DNA from: Chloroflexota bacterium
GTDB lineage: Bacteria; Chloroflexota; Limnocylindria; QHBO01
Direction of reading: 5' to 3'
DNA length: 64,000 bases
Assembly: GCA_040902225.1 (NCBI GenBank)
Contig: JBBDXT010000004.1
Coordinates: 454,965 to 518,964, forward strand
Notes under the pieces: generated by a model
What the model was told of the DNA's origin: nothing
The model's input: the letters and a program-made list of their open reading frames with translations, nothing else
Databases searched by the model: none
Position numbers and translations under genes: made by a program
In this document: positions 1 to 8,438 of the stretch, in pieces
How positions within the stretch are numbered: the stretch's first letter is position 1
How the letters are laid out: each line of letters opens with the position of its first letter

Positions 1-125
1 CCTCAGCGATTGAGGTGCCATCCCCCGTGTGTGTGCATGCTGGCGCTCGGGTCGCCTGGCTTGTCGACCCCCTCAGCGATTGAGGTGCCATCCCCCGTGT
101 GTGTGCATGCTGGCGCTCGGGTCGC
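1..125. repeat. 55-bp direct repeat, two copies 70 bp apart
   Basis: Bases 1-55 and 71-125 are identical, separated by a unique 15-base spacer. The array touches the window edge, so more copies may lie to the left. The period is not a multiple of three, so the two copies are read in different frames by the small minus-strand ORF across them. It sits at the tail of phage-like genes and may be a minisatellite or part of an element end. Confidence 0.9.
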
Positions 126-227
126 TGAGGGTGCGCGCTCGCCAAGGGTCGGAGGCCCTATCCCCGCCTCGGCATTAGCCTGCTGGCACAGCTCGCAGCG
201 GCACGGCCAACGGCGGCGGCGGGTCAT
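3..227 (-). CDS. Possible small coupled protein in phage-like element
   Basis: This 74-residue ORF starts with an ATG that overlaps the stop of the upstream minus-strand gene as ATGA, the usual sign of translational coupling. The N-terminus is arginine-rich and carries a CRCELC cysteine cluster that could bind metal. The C-terminal half is encoded by the 55-bp direct repeat, so its sequence is dictated by the repeat and may not be under protein-level selection. No family is recognised. It could be a real small phage gene or an accidental reading frame. Confidence 0.3.
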   Translation of the reverse strand: MTRRRRWPCRCELCQQANAEAGIGPPTLGERAPSATRAPACTHTGDGTSIAEGVDKPGDPSASMHTHGGWHLNR

Positions 228-916
228 GAGGCCAGCCCTGCAACGTGGTCGCTGATGGCGGCCAGGGTCGCCGAGGCTGCCACTTTGTCACCCCGCTTCA
301 GGCCCGCCTCGAGCCTTCCACAGATGTCTCGAGCGGTGGCACCTCGTTCCTGCTCGCGTTGCATCCCTTCCAAGATCCGAGCCACCGGCCACCTGGAGGA
401 GATCGAGGTGAGGTAGGCCACCTTCTTCTCAGAGGCGAACCCGAACAACCTCTGGTACTCACCCACCACCTCATTGACCGTCGGGGTCTGGGACATGTCC
501 GGGACGTGTCCGGGACCCTTGTGTTGTGTTGTGTTGTTGTTGTTCTGTGAGGTGGGGGGTGCGGGGGGAGGGGCAGCCTTGCGATGGCGCCATTCCCGCT
601 TCCGAGCGGCCTCCCACTCGCGGCGGGCGGCGATGGTTGCGGCCCACTGGTGCTCATCCCAGTCATGGATCACCAGCGCACCACCTTCGATCTGCAGCCA
701 CCGCAGCCCGATCAGCTCGTCGAGGGCGCCCTCAGGGAAGCCGGCCAAGACCAGGGACTCGCGCAGTTCCTCGGGATCGTCCCAGGTCGCCTCCGGGCTC
801 TGGAAGCCGGCCAGCATGAAGACGTGCAGCAGGGCCCCGCGACCGATCGGACTCAGCCGTTGGTACTTAGGCCGGACGAGCATGGCGGTATAGATCGCCA
901 ACCACGTGCGGGTCAT
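224..916 (-). CDS. Phage replication-like protein (replisome organiser type)
   Basis: This 230-residue protein has an N-terminal part of about 110 residues that resembles winged-helix phage replication proteins: a helical start, a region rich in D and L, and a short motif around HDWDEHQ before a basic segment. A low-complexity linker with a run of four asparagines follows, then a helical C-terminal part with WPVARILEGM. This order, winged helix then linker then DnaD-like helices, is typical of phage replisome organisers; the assignment is inferred from architecture only. It lies on the same strand as the integrase at 1532-2476 and belongs with it to an integrated element. Confidence 0.5.
   Translation of the reverse strand: MTRTWLAIYTAMLVRPKYQRLSPIGRGALLHVFMLAGFQSPEATWDDPEELRESLVLAGFPEGALDELIGLRWLQIEGGALVIHDWDEHQWAATIAARREWEAARKREWRHRKAAPPPAPPTSQNNNNTTQHKGPGHVPDMSQTPTVNEVVGEYQRLFGFASEKKVAYLTSISSRWPVARILEGMQREQERGATARDICGRLEAGLKRGDKVAASATLAAISDHVAGLAS
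491..574. repeat. Low-complexity stretch inside phage gene
   Basis: Two near-identical palindromic decamers (GGACATGTCC at 491-500 and GGACGTGTCC at 502-511) follow each other with an 11-base period. A TTG/TGTTG simple repeat (520-546) and a G-rich stretch (551-573) come next. On the coding strand these give the proline and asparagine linker of the phage replication-like protein. Confidence 0.75.
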
Positions 917-1000
917 GGCGCTGCCCCGATTGGTCCCGATCCGGTGCTAAGATCGGCCTGCATCGTCTGGGCGGCGCCTCGAGAGGGGCGCCGTTCGGCA

Positions 1001-1264
1001 TTAGGCGGCATCGTCGCCTGCCTCTGCCTTCCGCCATCGCGCCAGGGCGGCGCGCTTGGCCTGGGCGGACCTCAGGTTCGCGGCCCGAACCCGGATCTCT
1101 TCCTCGGACAGCTTGGGGTGTAGGACGCGGGCCGCGGCGAGGAACCGATCCTCGATGGCTTGGCGAGCAGGCGCCAACGCGGCTGCTCGATCGGGTTCGC
1201 GGGCCCATCTCTCGTGGGCGGCGATGCTGGCGATGACGCTGCGATGCGACGGGAGGACGGGCAC
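1001..1264 (-). CDS. Small phage-associated protein (SVIASIAAHERWA type)
   Basis: This protein of 87 residues has the opening RSVIASIAAHERWARE followed by a basic helical region ending in ALARWRKAE. Small proteins with this N-terminal signature are common near integrases and excisionases in actinobacterial and related prophages and integrative elements; their function is not established. Residues 10-40 and 50-80 look helical and charged, compatible with DNA binding. It sits between the replication-like gene and the integrase on the same strand. Confidence 0.65.
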   Translation of the reverse strand: MPVLPSHRSVIASIAAHERWAREPDRAAALAPARQAIEDRFLAAARVLHPKLSEEEIRVRAANLRSAQAKRAALARWRKAEAGDDAA

Positions 1265-1267
1265 GGG

Positions 1268-1402
1268 CTAAGTCCTTTCGGAACTTGGCTCGTGCCGCCG
1301 TGGCTTCTTCTGCCCGGGGATGATCTGTACCGGATCCGGGACGGTCAACCACTCATAGCGGCCGTTCGCTGCTTCACGGCGCCCTTGGTGATGATCAGTC
1401 AC
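1268..1402 (-). CDS. Tiny ORF upstream of phage-associated gene, doubtful
   Basis: A GTG-initiated ORF of 44 residues runs from 1402 to the TAG at 1268-1270, ending just before the gene at 1264. It reads as a short basic protein containing GRYEWLTVPDPVQIIPGQ, which has more ordinary amino-acid composition than most shadow frames here. A weak AGAGGG lies about 10 bases before the GTG. Excisionase-type genes often occupy this position next to an integrase, but no helix-turn-helix is visible, so the identity is unknown. Bases 1403-1531 hold no other feature that I can support. Confidence 0.22.
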   Translation of the reverse strand: MTDHHQGRREAANGRYEWLTVPDPVQIIPGQKKPRRHEPSSERT

Positions 1403-1531
1403 CGGGGGCAACCCTCTGGTCAGAGAGCAGGTGGCATATCACCTACCTGCCATGGCACAGGGCGCCTCAGCGCAGCTGGCTTGTTATGTAATTGGCGTCA
1501 TCCTACCAGCACGGTGCAGGCCCCGAGCGGG

Positions 1532-2476
1532 TTAGCGTCGTGCTAATCGGTCGACGGGGGAGCGGTAGGCATCACGGGCCCGTTCAGCGGCGACGGATGC
1601 CCCGTAGCGATCGAGCATCTGGCGACTGGCCCATCCGCCGAGCTGCATGACGTCCCCCTCGTTGTGGCCACTCTTGAGCATCGCATCGGCCCAGGTATGA
1701 CGGAGTTGGTGGGGATGTACCACCAGCCCCACCTGAGCAGCCCGCCGGCGCAGGGTGTGATAGATCTCGTTGCCGGTCAGCGGCAGGCCGGTCCGGGCCC
1801 GCCACAGCGGCTCCTGCGCGGCGTGGGGAGCTTTCGGGTGGCGCAGGTAGCGGAGCAGGGCCTTGGCGCTGCTATCGCCGTACACGATGGCCCTGCCGCG
1901 CCGGCTCTTGCTGGTGCTCGACGCGATGTAGGCGGTGCGCTGGGCAACGTTCAGGTCGCCCAGGGTGAGCCCGGCCACCTCGCCCCGGCGCAGGCCGGTG
2001 TCGAGCATGAGACTGAGCAGGGCGAGGTCGCGGCGCGAGATGAAGTCCGTCCCGCGACAGGCCGCCAACAGTGCGGCGACCTGGCTGGGGTCGAGGACCT
2101 TGGGCGGGTCGAAAGGCACCGCCGGGGTGCGCATCTTGTCCATCGGGCTCCGGTCGAGCTCGTCCTCGTCGACCATGTACCCGAAGAAGGGTCGCACTGC
2201 CCGGAACAGGATGCTGACGTGCGACGGCGCCAGCCCGCGGTCCTGCATGGCTACCATCCACGCCTCGAGGTGCTCGCGGCGTATGGCACGCAGTGCGCGC
2301 GGCATGCCCTGCTCGGTCAGGAAGCGATCGAGGCCGTCGAGCGCTCGCAGGTAGAGGGCGATGGTCTGCGGCGAGCGGTTGAGCCCGCGCAGGTGACTGA
2401 TCCACTCGTTACGGGTGGAGGCGAGGGTCGGGGCACCGTCGGCTATGATCGGTGTCTCGGCTGGGGCTTTGGACAT
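1532..2476 (-). CDS. Tyrosine recombinase / phage integrase
   Basis: This 314-residue site-specific recombinase has an N-terminal SAM-like core-binding domain (about residues 20-110) and a C-terminal catalytic domain (about 130-310). Visible catalytic elements are the first arginine in DTGLRRGEVAGL, HQLRH (HxxR), GGWAS in place of the common LGH box, and the nucleophile in MLDRYGAS. Length is normal and it looks intact. An AGGAG lies 9 bases before the ATG. It is transcribed away from the tRNA-Leu gene about 110 bp off. It lies on the 5' side of that tRNA, whereas integrases usually enter at tRNA 3' ends, so the attachment site is not obvious. Confidence 0.95.
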   Translation of the reverse strand: MSKAPAETPIIADGAPTLASTRNEWISHLRGLNRSPQTIALYLRALDGLDRFLTEQGMPRALRAIRREHLEAWMVAMQDRGLAPSHVSILFRAVRPFFGYMVDEDELDRSPMDKMRTPAVPFDPPKVLDPSQVAALLAACRGTDFISRRDLALLSLMLDTGLRRGEVAGLTLGDLNVAQRTAYIASSTSKSRRGRAIVYGDSSAKALLRYLRHPKAPHAAQEPLWRARTGLPLTGNEIYHTLRRRAAQVGLVVHPHQLRHTWADAMLKSGHNEGDVMQLGGWASRQMLDRYGASVAAERARDAYRSPVDRLARR

Positions 2477-2503
2477 GGCTCGGGGCTCCTAACTTACGGG
2501 ATT

Positions 2504-2572
2504 CGCGTCTCGCAAAGTTATACGCGTCTCATGCGTCATGCGCAAGGCCCCGGACGAGTACAGCGCGTCTCG
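2504..2572. promoter_or_regulatory. Integrase promoter with three CGCGTCTC repeats
   Basis: Reading leftward, TTGCGC (2540-2545) and TATAAC (2517-2522) are 17 bases apart and form a good sigma-70-type promoter for the integrase. CGCGTCTC occurs in direct orientation at 2504-2511, 2523-2530 and 2564-2571. One copy fills the spacer between the -35 and -10 boxes, one lies downstream and one upstream. CTTACG (2494-2499) and its inverse CGTAAG (2571-2576) frame the region. Repressor operators or recombinase arm sites are both possible. Confidence 0.5.
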
Positions 2573-2587
2573 TAAGCACAAAACAGC

Positions 2588-2671
2588 GGGCGAGTGGCGG
2601 AACGGCAGACGCGCCGGCTTTAGGAGCCGGTGTCGCAAGACGTGCGAGTTCGAATCTCGCCTCGCCCACCA
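2588..2671 (+). tRNA. tRNA-Leu (anticodon TAG)
   Basis: The acceptor stem GGCGAG-type pairing (2588-2594 with 2661-2667) is complete, and the discriminator A and CCA are encoded in the gene. The anticodon loop TTTAGGA gives TAG, decoding CUA. The long variable arm (around TGTCGCAAGACGTG) is the class II arm of leucine tRNAs, and the T arm carries GTTCGAATC. Only 20 bases separate it from the TTG start of tig, so the two may share a transcript. Confidence 0.97.
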
Positions 2672-2691
2672 CGCCAGCAGCAGGAGCAGCC

Positions 2692-4014
2692 TTGGTCACC
2701 GTCTCTTCCCGCCCCGAGTCCGGATCCCGGATGGTCCTCGAAATCGAGGTCTCGCCTACCGAGGTCGACCGGCATTTCGCGACCGCCTACCGCCATGTCG
2801 CCGAGCGGACGAAGGTTCCCGGCTTCAGGCCCGGCAAGGCGCCACGCCACGTCATCGATCGGTTCGTGGGGAGAGCCTCCGTGGTCGCCGAGGCGGTCGA
2901 CCACCTGGTCAACGAGAGCTACGACGCGGCCGTCGACCAGGTCGCCATCATCCCGATCGACCAGCCGGAGGTGGACCTCGACAGCGGCGCGGTGGCCGAG
3001 GGCGCGCCGGTCAAGTTCACCGCGACCGTCGCGGTCCGGCCGGAGGTGACGCTTGGCTCATACGCCGACTACCCGTTCGGTCTCGAGCCGATCGAGGTGA
3101 CCGATGAGCAGGTCGAAGCCGTCATCACCGACCTGCGCGAACAGCAGGGCACGCTGCGACCGGTCGACGATCGGGGCGCGGCCAAGGGCGACATTGCCTC
3201 GGTCAAGTTCGTTGGCACGATCGACGGCGAGCCGTTCGAGGGCGGATCGGCCGACCGGCTGCCGCTGGTGATCGGCGAGGAGCGGATGATCCCGAGCTGG
3301 GAAGAGAACCTGGTTGGCATGGCGATCGACGAGACCAAGGTCTTCGAGATCGACTTCCCCGATGACTACCGGGTCGAGGCGCTGCAGGGCAAGCACGCGC
3401 ACTTCGAGGTGACGCTGCTGGACCTGCGCGAGCGGATCCTGCCCGAGCTGGACGACGAGTTCGCGACGAGCGTGGGCGAGCTCTCGACCGTGGACGAGCT
3501 GCGCGCCGAGATCCGTGACGCACTGGCGCGGCGGGGTGCCGATGAGGCTCGCCACCACTTCGCCGACCGGATCATCGACTTCGCCACCGCCAACGCCAGC
3601 GTCGAGCTGCCGGAGGTGATGATCGCGAACGAGATCGAGATCATGCGCGACGAGCTGCGCAACCGGCTGGCCGTCCAGCAGATCGGGCTGGACAGGTACC
3701 TGGAGATGGCTCGCCAGTCACCCGAGGAGCTGGCGACCGAGCTGCGCGAGCCCGCGACCCGGCGGGTGAAGTCGCTCCTCGTCCTCAGCGCGATCGCGGA
3801 GAAGGAGGGGATCGACGCGACCCCGGAACAGGTTGAGGAGGAGATCGCGGACCAGCTGGCACGCTACCCGGATGAGCCGCGCCTGCGGGAATACCTCACC
3901 TCGCGACGCGGCCGCTCCTACCTGCGCATGACGCTTCGCAACCGTACACTGGTGGACACGCTGATCGACCGTGCGCTGGGCACGGACGCAGTCCCCGCCG
4001 ACACCACGGAGTAG
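2692..4014 (+). CDS. tig: Trigger factor, ribosome-associated chaperone
   Basis: This 440-residue peptidyl-prolyl isomerase and chaperone binds nascent chains at the ribosome exit. The N-terminal ribosome-binding domain carries the signature GFRPGKAP at residues 44-51. An FKBP-type domain follows (about 155-245), then the helical C-terminal chaperone domain. The TTG at 2692 is chosen because AGGAG lies 5 bases upstream and the N-terminus then aligns with the family. The reading frame stays open upstream through the tRNA, but that extension is not plausible as protein. The stop is 4 bases before the clpP start, the usual tig-clpP-clpX order. Confidence 0.96.
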   Translation: MVTVSSRPESGSRMVLEIEVSPTEVDRHFATAYRHVAERTKVPGFRPGKAPRHVIDRFVGRASVVAEAVDHLVNESYDAAVDQVAIIPIDQPEVDLDSGAVAEGAPVKFTATVAVRPEVTLGSYADYPFGLEPIEVTDEQVEAVITDLREQQGTLRPVDDRGAAKGDIASVKFVGTIDGEPFEGGSADRLPLVIGEERMIPSWEENLVGMAIDETKVFEIDFPDDYRVEALQGKHAHFEVTLLDLRERILPELDDEFATSVGELSTVDELRAEIRDALARRGADEARHHFADRIIDFATANASVELPEVMIANEIEIMRDELRNRLAVQQIGLDRYLEMARQSPEELATELREPATRRVKSLLVLSAIAEKEGIDATPEQVEEEIADQLARYPDEPRLREYLTSRRGRSYLRMTLRNRTLVDTLIDRALGTDAVPADTTE

Positions 4015-4018
4015 ACGC

Positions 4019-4687
4019 ATGCTGGTCCCGATGGTCATCGAGTCGAGCGCTCGGGGTGAGCGGGCCTTCGACATCTACTCGCGGCTGCTCAAGGAGCGGA
4101 TCATCTTCCTGGGCGAGCCGATCGAGGATCACATCGCGAACCTGGTCATCGCGCAACTCCTCTTCCTGGAGAGCGAGGATCCGACCAAGGACATCAGCCT
4201 GTACGTCAACTCACCTGGCGGCGTGGTGACCAGCGGACTCGCCATCTATGACACGATGCAGTACCTCAAGGCTCCGGTCAGCACCATCTGCATCGGCCAG
4301 GCAGCAAGCATGGCGTCGGTGCTGCTGGCGGCGGGTGCCAAGGGAAAGCGCTTCGCCCTGCCGAACAGCCGGATCATGATTCACCAGGGCTCGGCCGGCT
4401 TCCGTGGCAACACCCCCGACGTCGAGATCCAGATGCGCGAGGTGATGCACCTGACCGAGCGGCTCACTGGGATCCTGGCGGCGCACACCGGGCAGCCGCC
4501 GGAGAAGGTGAAGAGCGACTCGGAGCGGGACTTCTACATGGGTGCCGATGAGGCGAAGGCCTACGGCCTGATCGACGAGGTCTTCGTCGGCTCCACCGAG
4601 TCGCTGATCAGCATGACCCAGGCCGCGGGCGGCACGGTGCCGACCGCCAAGGAAGCTGCCGCGGCGGACGTCAAGCCCAAGAAGTAG
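4019..4687 (+). CDS. clpP: ATP-dependent Clp protease proteolytic subunit
   Basis: This 222-residue serine protease forms the double heptameric barrel that degrades substrates unfolded by ClpX. The catalytic triad is complete: Ser97 in GQAASMAS, His122 in MIHQGS and Asp171 in SERDFYM, at the same numbers as the E. coli enzyme. The N-terminal [20 protein letters not shown] is the family standard. GGAG precedes the ATG, and the gene nearly abuts tig, so they are one operon. The lysine- and alanine-rich C-terminal tail (about 205-222) is a lineage extension. Confidence 0.97.
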   Translation: MLVPMVIESSARGERAFDIYSRLLKERIIFLGEPIEDHIANLVIAQLLFLESEDPTKDISLYVNSPGGVVTSGLAIYDTMQYLKAPVSTICIGQAASMASVLLAAGAKGKRFALPNSRIMIHQGSAGFRGNTPDVEIQMREVMHLTERLTGILAAHTGQPPEKVKSDSERDFYMGADEAKAYGLIDEVFVGSTESLISMTQAAGGTVPTAKEAAAADVKPKK

Positions 4688-4738
4688 CGGTGTGGGCCTA
4701 AAGCTCAGTTCGCGGACTGTTCATCCACGGGTGGGCTT

Positions 4739-4855
4739 ACCACTGTCATTGGTGAAAGGGCACCGGAGGCCTCCTTCTGCCAACGCGGCACCAATGACAT
4801 TGGTACGGCATGACGCCCGCGAGCCTCTGTGTGCGGTTGTACCAACGTGGCTGGT
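4739..4855. repeat. Array 1: three 15-bp palindromes, 51-bp period
   Basis: ACCACTGTCATTGGT (4739-4753), ACCAATGACATTGGT (4790-4804, a perfect 7+1+7 palindrome) and ACCAACGTGGCTGGT (4841-4855) start exactly 51 bp apart. The two 36-bp spacers are unrelated to each other. The array fills the gap between the convergent clpP and mmcQ-like genes, where no promoter is expected. Arrays of the same geometry occur at 49681 and 52948. Confidence 0.9.
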
Positions 4856-4860
4856 AACCG

Positions 4861-5222
4861 TCAGCGGTCCAGGCTCGCGGCCAGCTTCTTCGAGGCTCGG
4901 GTCAGCCAGGCGTCGGTGAGGATCTTCTCGAGCAGGTCCACCTCGATGGCGGGGATCCGGACCAGAACGGCGGCGTAGCCGTTGTAATGCGGCTCGGTGA
5001 AGAACACCGCCGGGTCCAGCGACAAGAGCGCCCCTTCTCCAGCTCGTTGGCGACCCGCACCCCGATCACGCCCGGGTTGGGGACGCGCGCCCGCTTCGGG
5101 TCGAGTCGCTCCATCCACGGCCAGGCGAACGCCTTGCCGCCGACCGAGAAGGCAAGGCCGGGCTCCTCGCTCGCCTCGGGGAGCGCCAGCGCAATGCGCC
5201 GCACGTCTGCCCGGGTCGCCAT
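4861..5222 (-). pseudogene. MmcQ/YjbR-like protein, frameshifted
   Basis: The N-terminal two thirds (from the ATG at 5222) read ADVRRIALALPEASEEPG and VRVANELEKG, typical of MmcQ/YjbR family proteins. The C-terminal part lies in another frame and reads LLSLDPAVFFTEPHYNGYAA then ILTDAWLTRASKKLAASLDR, also family-typical, stopping at 4861. The break lies at a run of four C on the plus strand (5031-5034), where one extra base or a -1 slip on AAGGGGC would join the two halves into about 120 residues. It may be a recent pseudogene, a sequencing error or a frameshift site. The start overlaps the ogt stop, so it was the second gene of an ogt operon. Confidence 0.75.
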
Positions 5223-5740
5223 TACCCGATGCTACCCCCGCGCTCCAGGTCAAGCAGCCAGCGCTTGACCCAGGTGTCGGCTCCCCAGCCGCCGATGGAG
5301 CCGTCGGCATGGATGACCCGATGGCACGGGACGACCGGCGAGAACGGGCAGCGGGCCATGGAGCCGCCGGCGGCGCGAGCGGCCCGCGGGGAGCCGGCCA
5401 TTGCCGCCAGCTCCGCATAGGAGACGGTCTCGCCATACGGGATCTGGCGAGCGGCAGTCCAGACGGCGACGTCGAAGGGGCGGGCGCCGCGCAGGTCGAG
5501 AGGAGTTGAGAAGGTGCGCAGCCGTCCGGCGAAATACGCCTCCAGCTCGGCGATCGCCGTGGCGGCCGCGCTGGGATCCAGGGCAAGAGGACCGTGGAAG
5601 TCACGGTCCGGGCTGTCGCCGCGCGAGACGCCGACCAGTCCCCGCGAAGAGACGGCGACCCACAGGCGGCCAATCGGCGAGTCGAAGGGTGCCTGGGAGA
5701 CCGCAATCGGATCCACCGGGGGGATGCTAGCGGGGACCAT
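5222..5740 (-). CDS. ogt: Methylated-DNA--[protein]-cysteine S-methyltransferase
   Basis: This 172-residue suicide repair protein transfers alkyl groups from O6-alkylguanine to its own cysteine. The active site PCHRV has the acceptor Cys139. Upstream lie the conserved IPYGETVSYAELA and the glycine/serine loop AAGGSMA, and the C-terminus shows GGWGADTWVKRWLLDLE as in the family. The ATG at 5740 is preferred over longer in-frame starts because the extension would overlap the clpX promoter. Its TAA overlaps the start of the mmcQ-like gene. Confidence 0.93.
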   Translation of the reverse strand: MVPASIPPVDPIAVSQAPFDSPIGRLWVAVSSRGLVGVSRGDSPDRDFHGPLALDPSAAATAIAELEAYFAGRLRTFSTPLDLRGARPFDVAVWTAARQIPYGETVSYAELAAMAGSPRAARAAGGSMARCPFSPVVPCHRVIHADGSIGGWGADTWVKRWLLDLERGGSIG

Positions 5741-5773
5741 CGGTCTATAGCCGGCGCGCTCGAAAGCGCGTGC

Positions 5774-5779
5774 TATGCT
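5774..5779 (+). promoter_or_regulatory. -10 box of clpX (TGC-TATGCT)
   Basis: The extended -10 element TGC followed by TATGCT ends 7 bases before the ATG at 5787. This predicts a leaderless or near-leaderless clpX mRNA and supports that start over the ATG at 5775, which lies inside the box. Confidence 0.5.
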
Positions 5780-5786
5780 CGGAGCA

Positions 5787-7082
<1,296 letters not shown>

Positions 7083-7199
7083 GGGCCTCCCCCGTACCTT
7101 CGGCGGCCCCCGATGGTGCCGAGGTCCCATTGCCCCGGAAGGTCGTTTCGCCGGATTGTGGTGCCACTCGTCACCGCACTGCACCCAGAGGCACTGCAC

Positions 7200-8438
7200 A
7201 TGAACCGACCCAGCGTCCTGCTCGCCCTGGATGGGTGGAGCTCCTCCTACGAGGACGCGCTGACCGAAGCCGGATTCGAGGCGATCGCGGCCGATCGCCA
7301 GGAGGCCCTCGGCTGGCTCTCTCGCGACGGCCAGATCGACCTCGCCGTCATCGATTGCGATCGTGGCCAGCCGGGCGACGAGGAGCTCTTCGCCTTCCTG
7401 CACTCCACGCAGCGCGTCCCGACCATCATCCTCTTCTCCGACGACATCCCGGAGTGGGCGGTCGACGCGAACCCCGGCGCGAGTCGCGACGAATACGCTC
7501 GCAAGCCGATTTCGCCGGAGTCCCTCGTCTATCGGCTCCAGGCGATGCTGATCCATGGCGGGCGCGAAGTGCCGGGCGGGCTGCCCACCACCGCCACCGA
7601 CGGCTCGGAGATCGAGACCATCGGCGAGGGCACGGTTGTCAGCCTCTTCGCACCCAAGGGCGGCGTGGGCAAGACGATGATCGCGGTCAATCTCGCGGTG
7701 GCCATCCGGCAGCAGACCGGCAACAGCGTCTGCCTGATGGATGCCGATGTCGGGGTTGGAAATGTGACCGCCGTCCTCAACGCGCCATACCACGGTGGAT
7801 TGGCCCACCTGGCCGGCTCGCCCCCGGAGGAATGGACCAACGATGCCTTCGAACAGACTGTCACCACGCACGAGGCGAGCGGAGTCCGCGTCCTGACCTG
7901 GGGAACGGAGCCGAGCGAATCCGAGCGGATCAGCACGGACCTGCTCGTCGCCGCCGTGCGCTGGGCGCGAACCCACCACAGCTGGGTCATCATCGACTGC
8001 CACCCCAGCTATGACGACCGCACGATGGCCATGCTGGCCGCGTCACGCGAGATCTTCCTGGTGGTCACCCCCGAAGTTGGTCCATTGCGCAACGCCTCCC
8101 AGTTCCTGAGCCTCGCCCGCGAGGTCGGGCTGGGTGACATGGTCAAGGTGATCGTGAACCGTTCCAATCACGGCATCGCCCTCGACGACATCGCCAAGAA
8201 CCTTGGCACGCGCATCAGCGCCACGGTGGTCTCGAATGGCCCCAAGGCGATCACCGCCGCAAACGAAGGGGAACCCGTCATCCTCAAGTTTCCTCGTGAG
8301 CAGATGTCAACCGACCTGCACAACGTTGCCCGGCTGCTGACCCATCCGGAAGGGGCGGCTGCGCCCGCGCGCCGTCGTTCCTGGTGGTCGGCGCTGGTCT
8401 CCCCATCGAATGCGGCCGAAAAGGCAGTCGGGCGGTGA
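7200..8438 (+). CDS. CpaE/TadZ-like ATPase with receiver-like N-terminus
   Basis: This 412-residue protein has an N-terminal pseudo-receiver domain (about 1-120) and a MinD/ParA-type ATPase domain (about 145-390). The deviant Walker A KGGVGKT (153-159) is intact, followed by DADVGVGNVT and VIIDCHPSYDDR. CpaE/TadZ proteins position Tad (Flp) pilus machines at the inner membrane; Tad genes appear at 56770-63193, so a pilus role is inferred, though no other Tad gene adjoins it. The ATG at 7200 follows a 117-base gap without a clear terminator. A paralogue lies at 32743. The stop overlaps the next start as GTGA. Confidence 0.82.
   Translation: MNRPSVLLALDGWSSSYEDALTEAGFEAIAADRQEALGWLSRDGQIDLAVIDCDRGQPGDEELFAFLHSTQRVPTIILFSDDIPEWAVDANPGASRDEYARKPISPESLVYRLQAMLIHGGREVPGGLPTTATDGSEIETIGEGTVVSLFAPKGGVGKTMIAVNLAVAIRQQTGNSVCLMDADVGVGNVTAVLNAPYHGGLAHLAGSPPEEWTNDAFEQTVTTHEASGVRVLTWGTEPSESERISTDLLVAAVRWARTHHSWVIIDCHPSYDDRTMAMLAASREIFLVVTPEVGPLRNASQFLSLAREVGLGDMVKVIVNRSNHGIALDDIAKNLGTRISATVVSNGPKAITAANEGEPVILKFPREQMSTDLHNVARLLTHPEGAAAPARRRSWWSALVSPSNAAEKAVGR

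Noticed and set aside
2452-2691. N-terminal extension of tig through tRNA-Leu
   Set aside because: It would translate the whole tRNA. A TTG with a good AGGAG at 2692 gives the normal trigger factor N-terminus.
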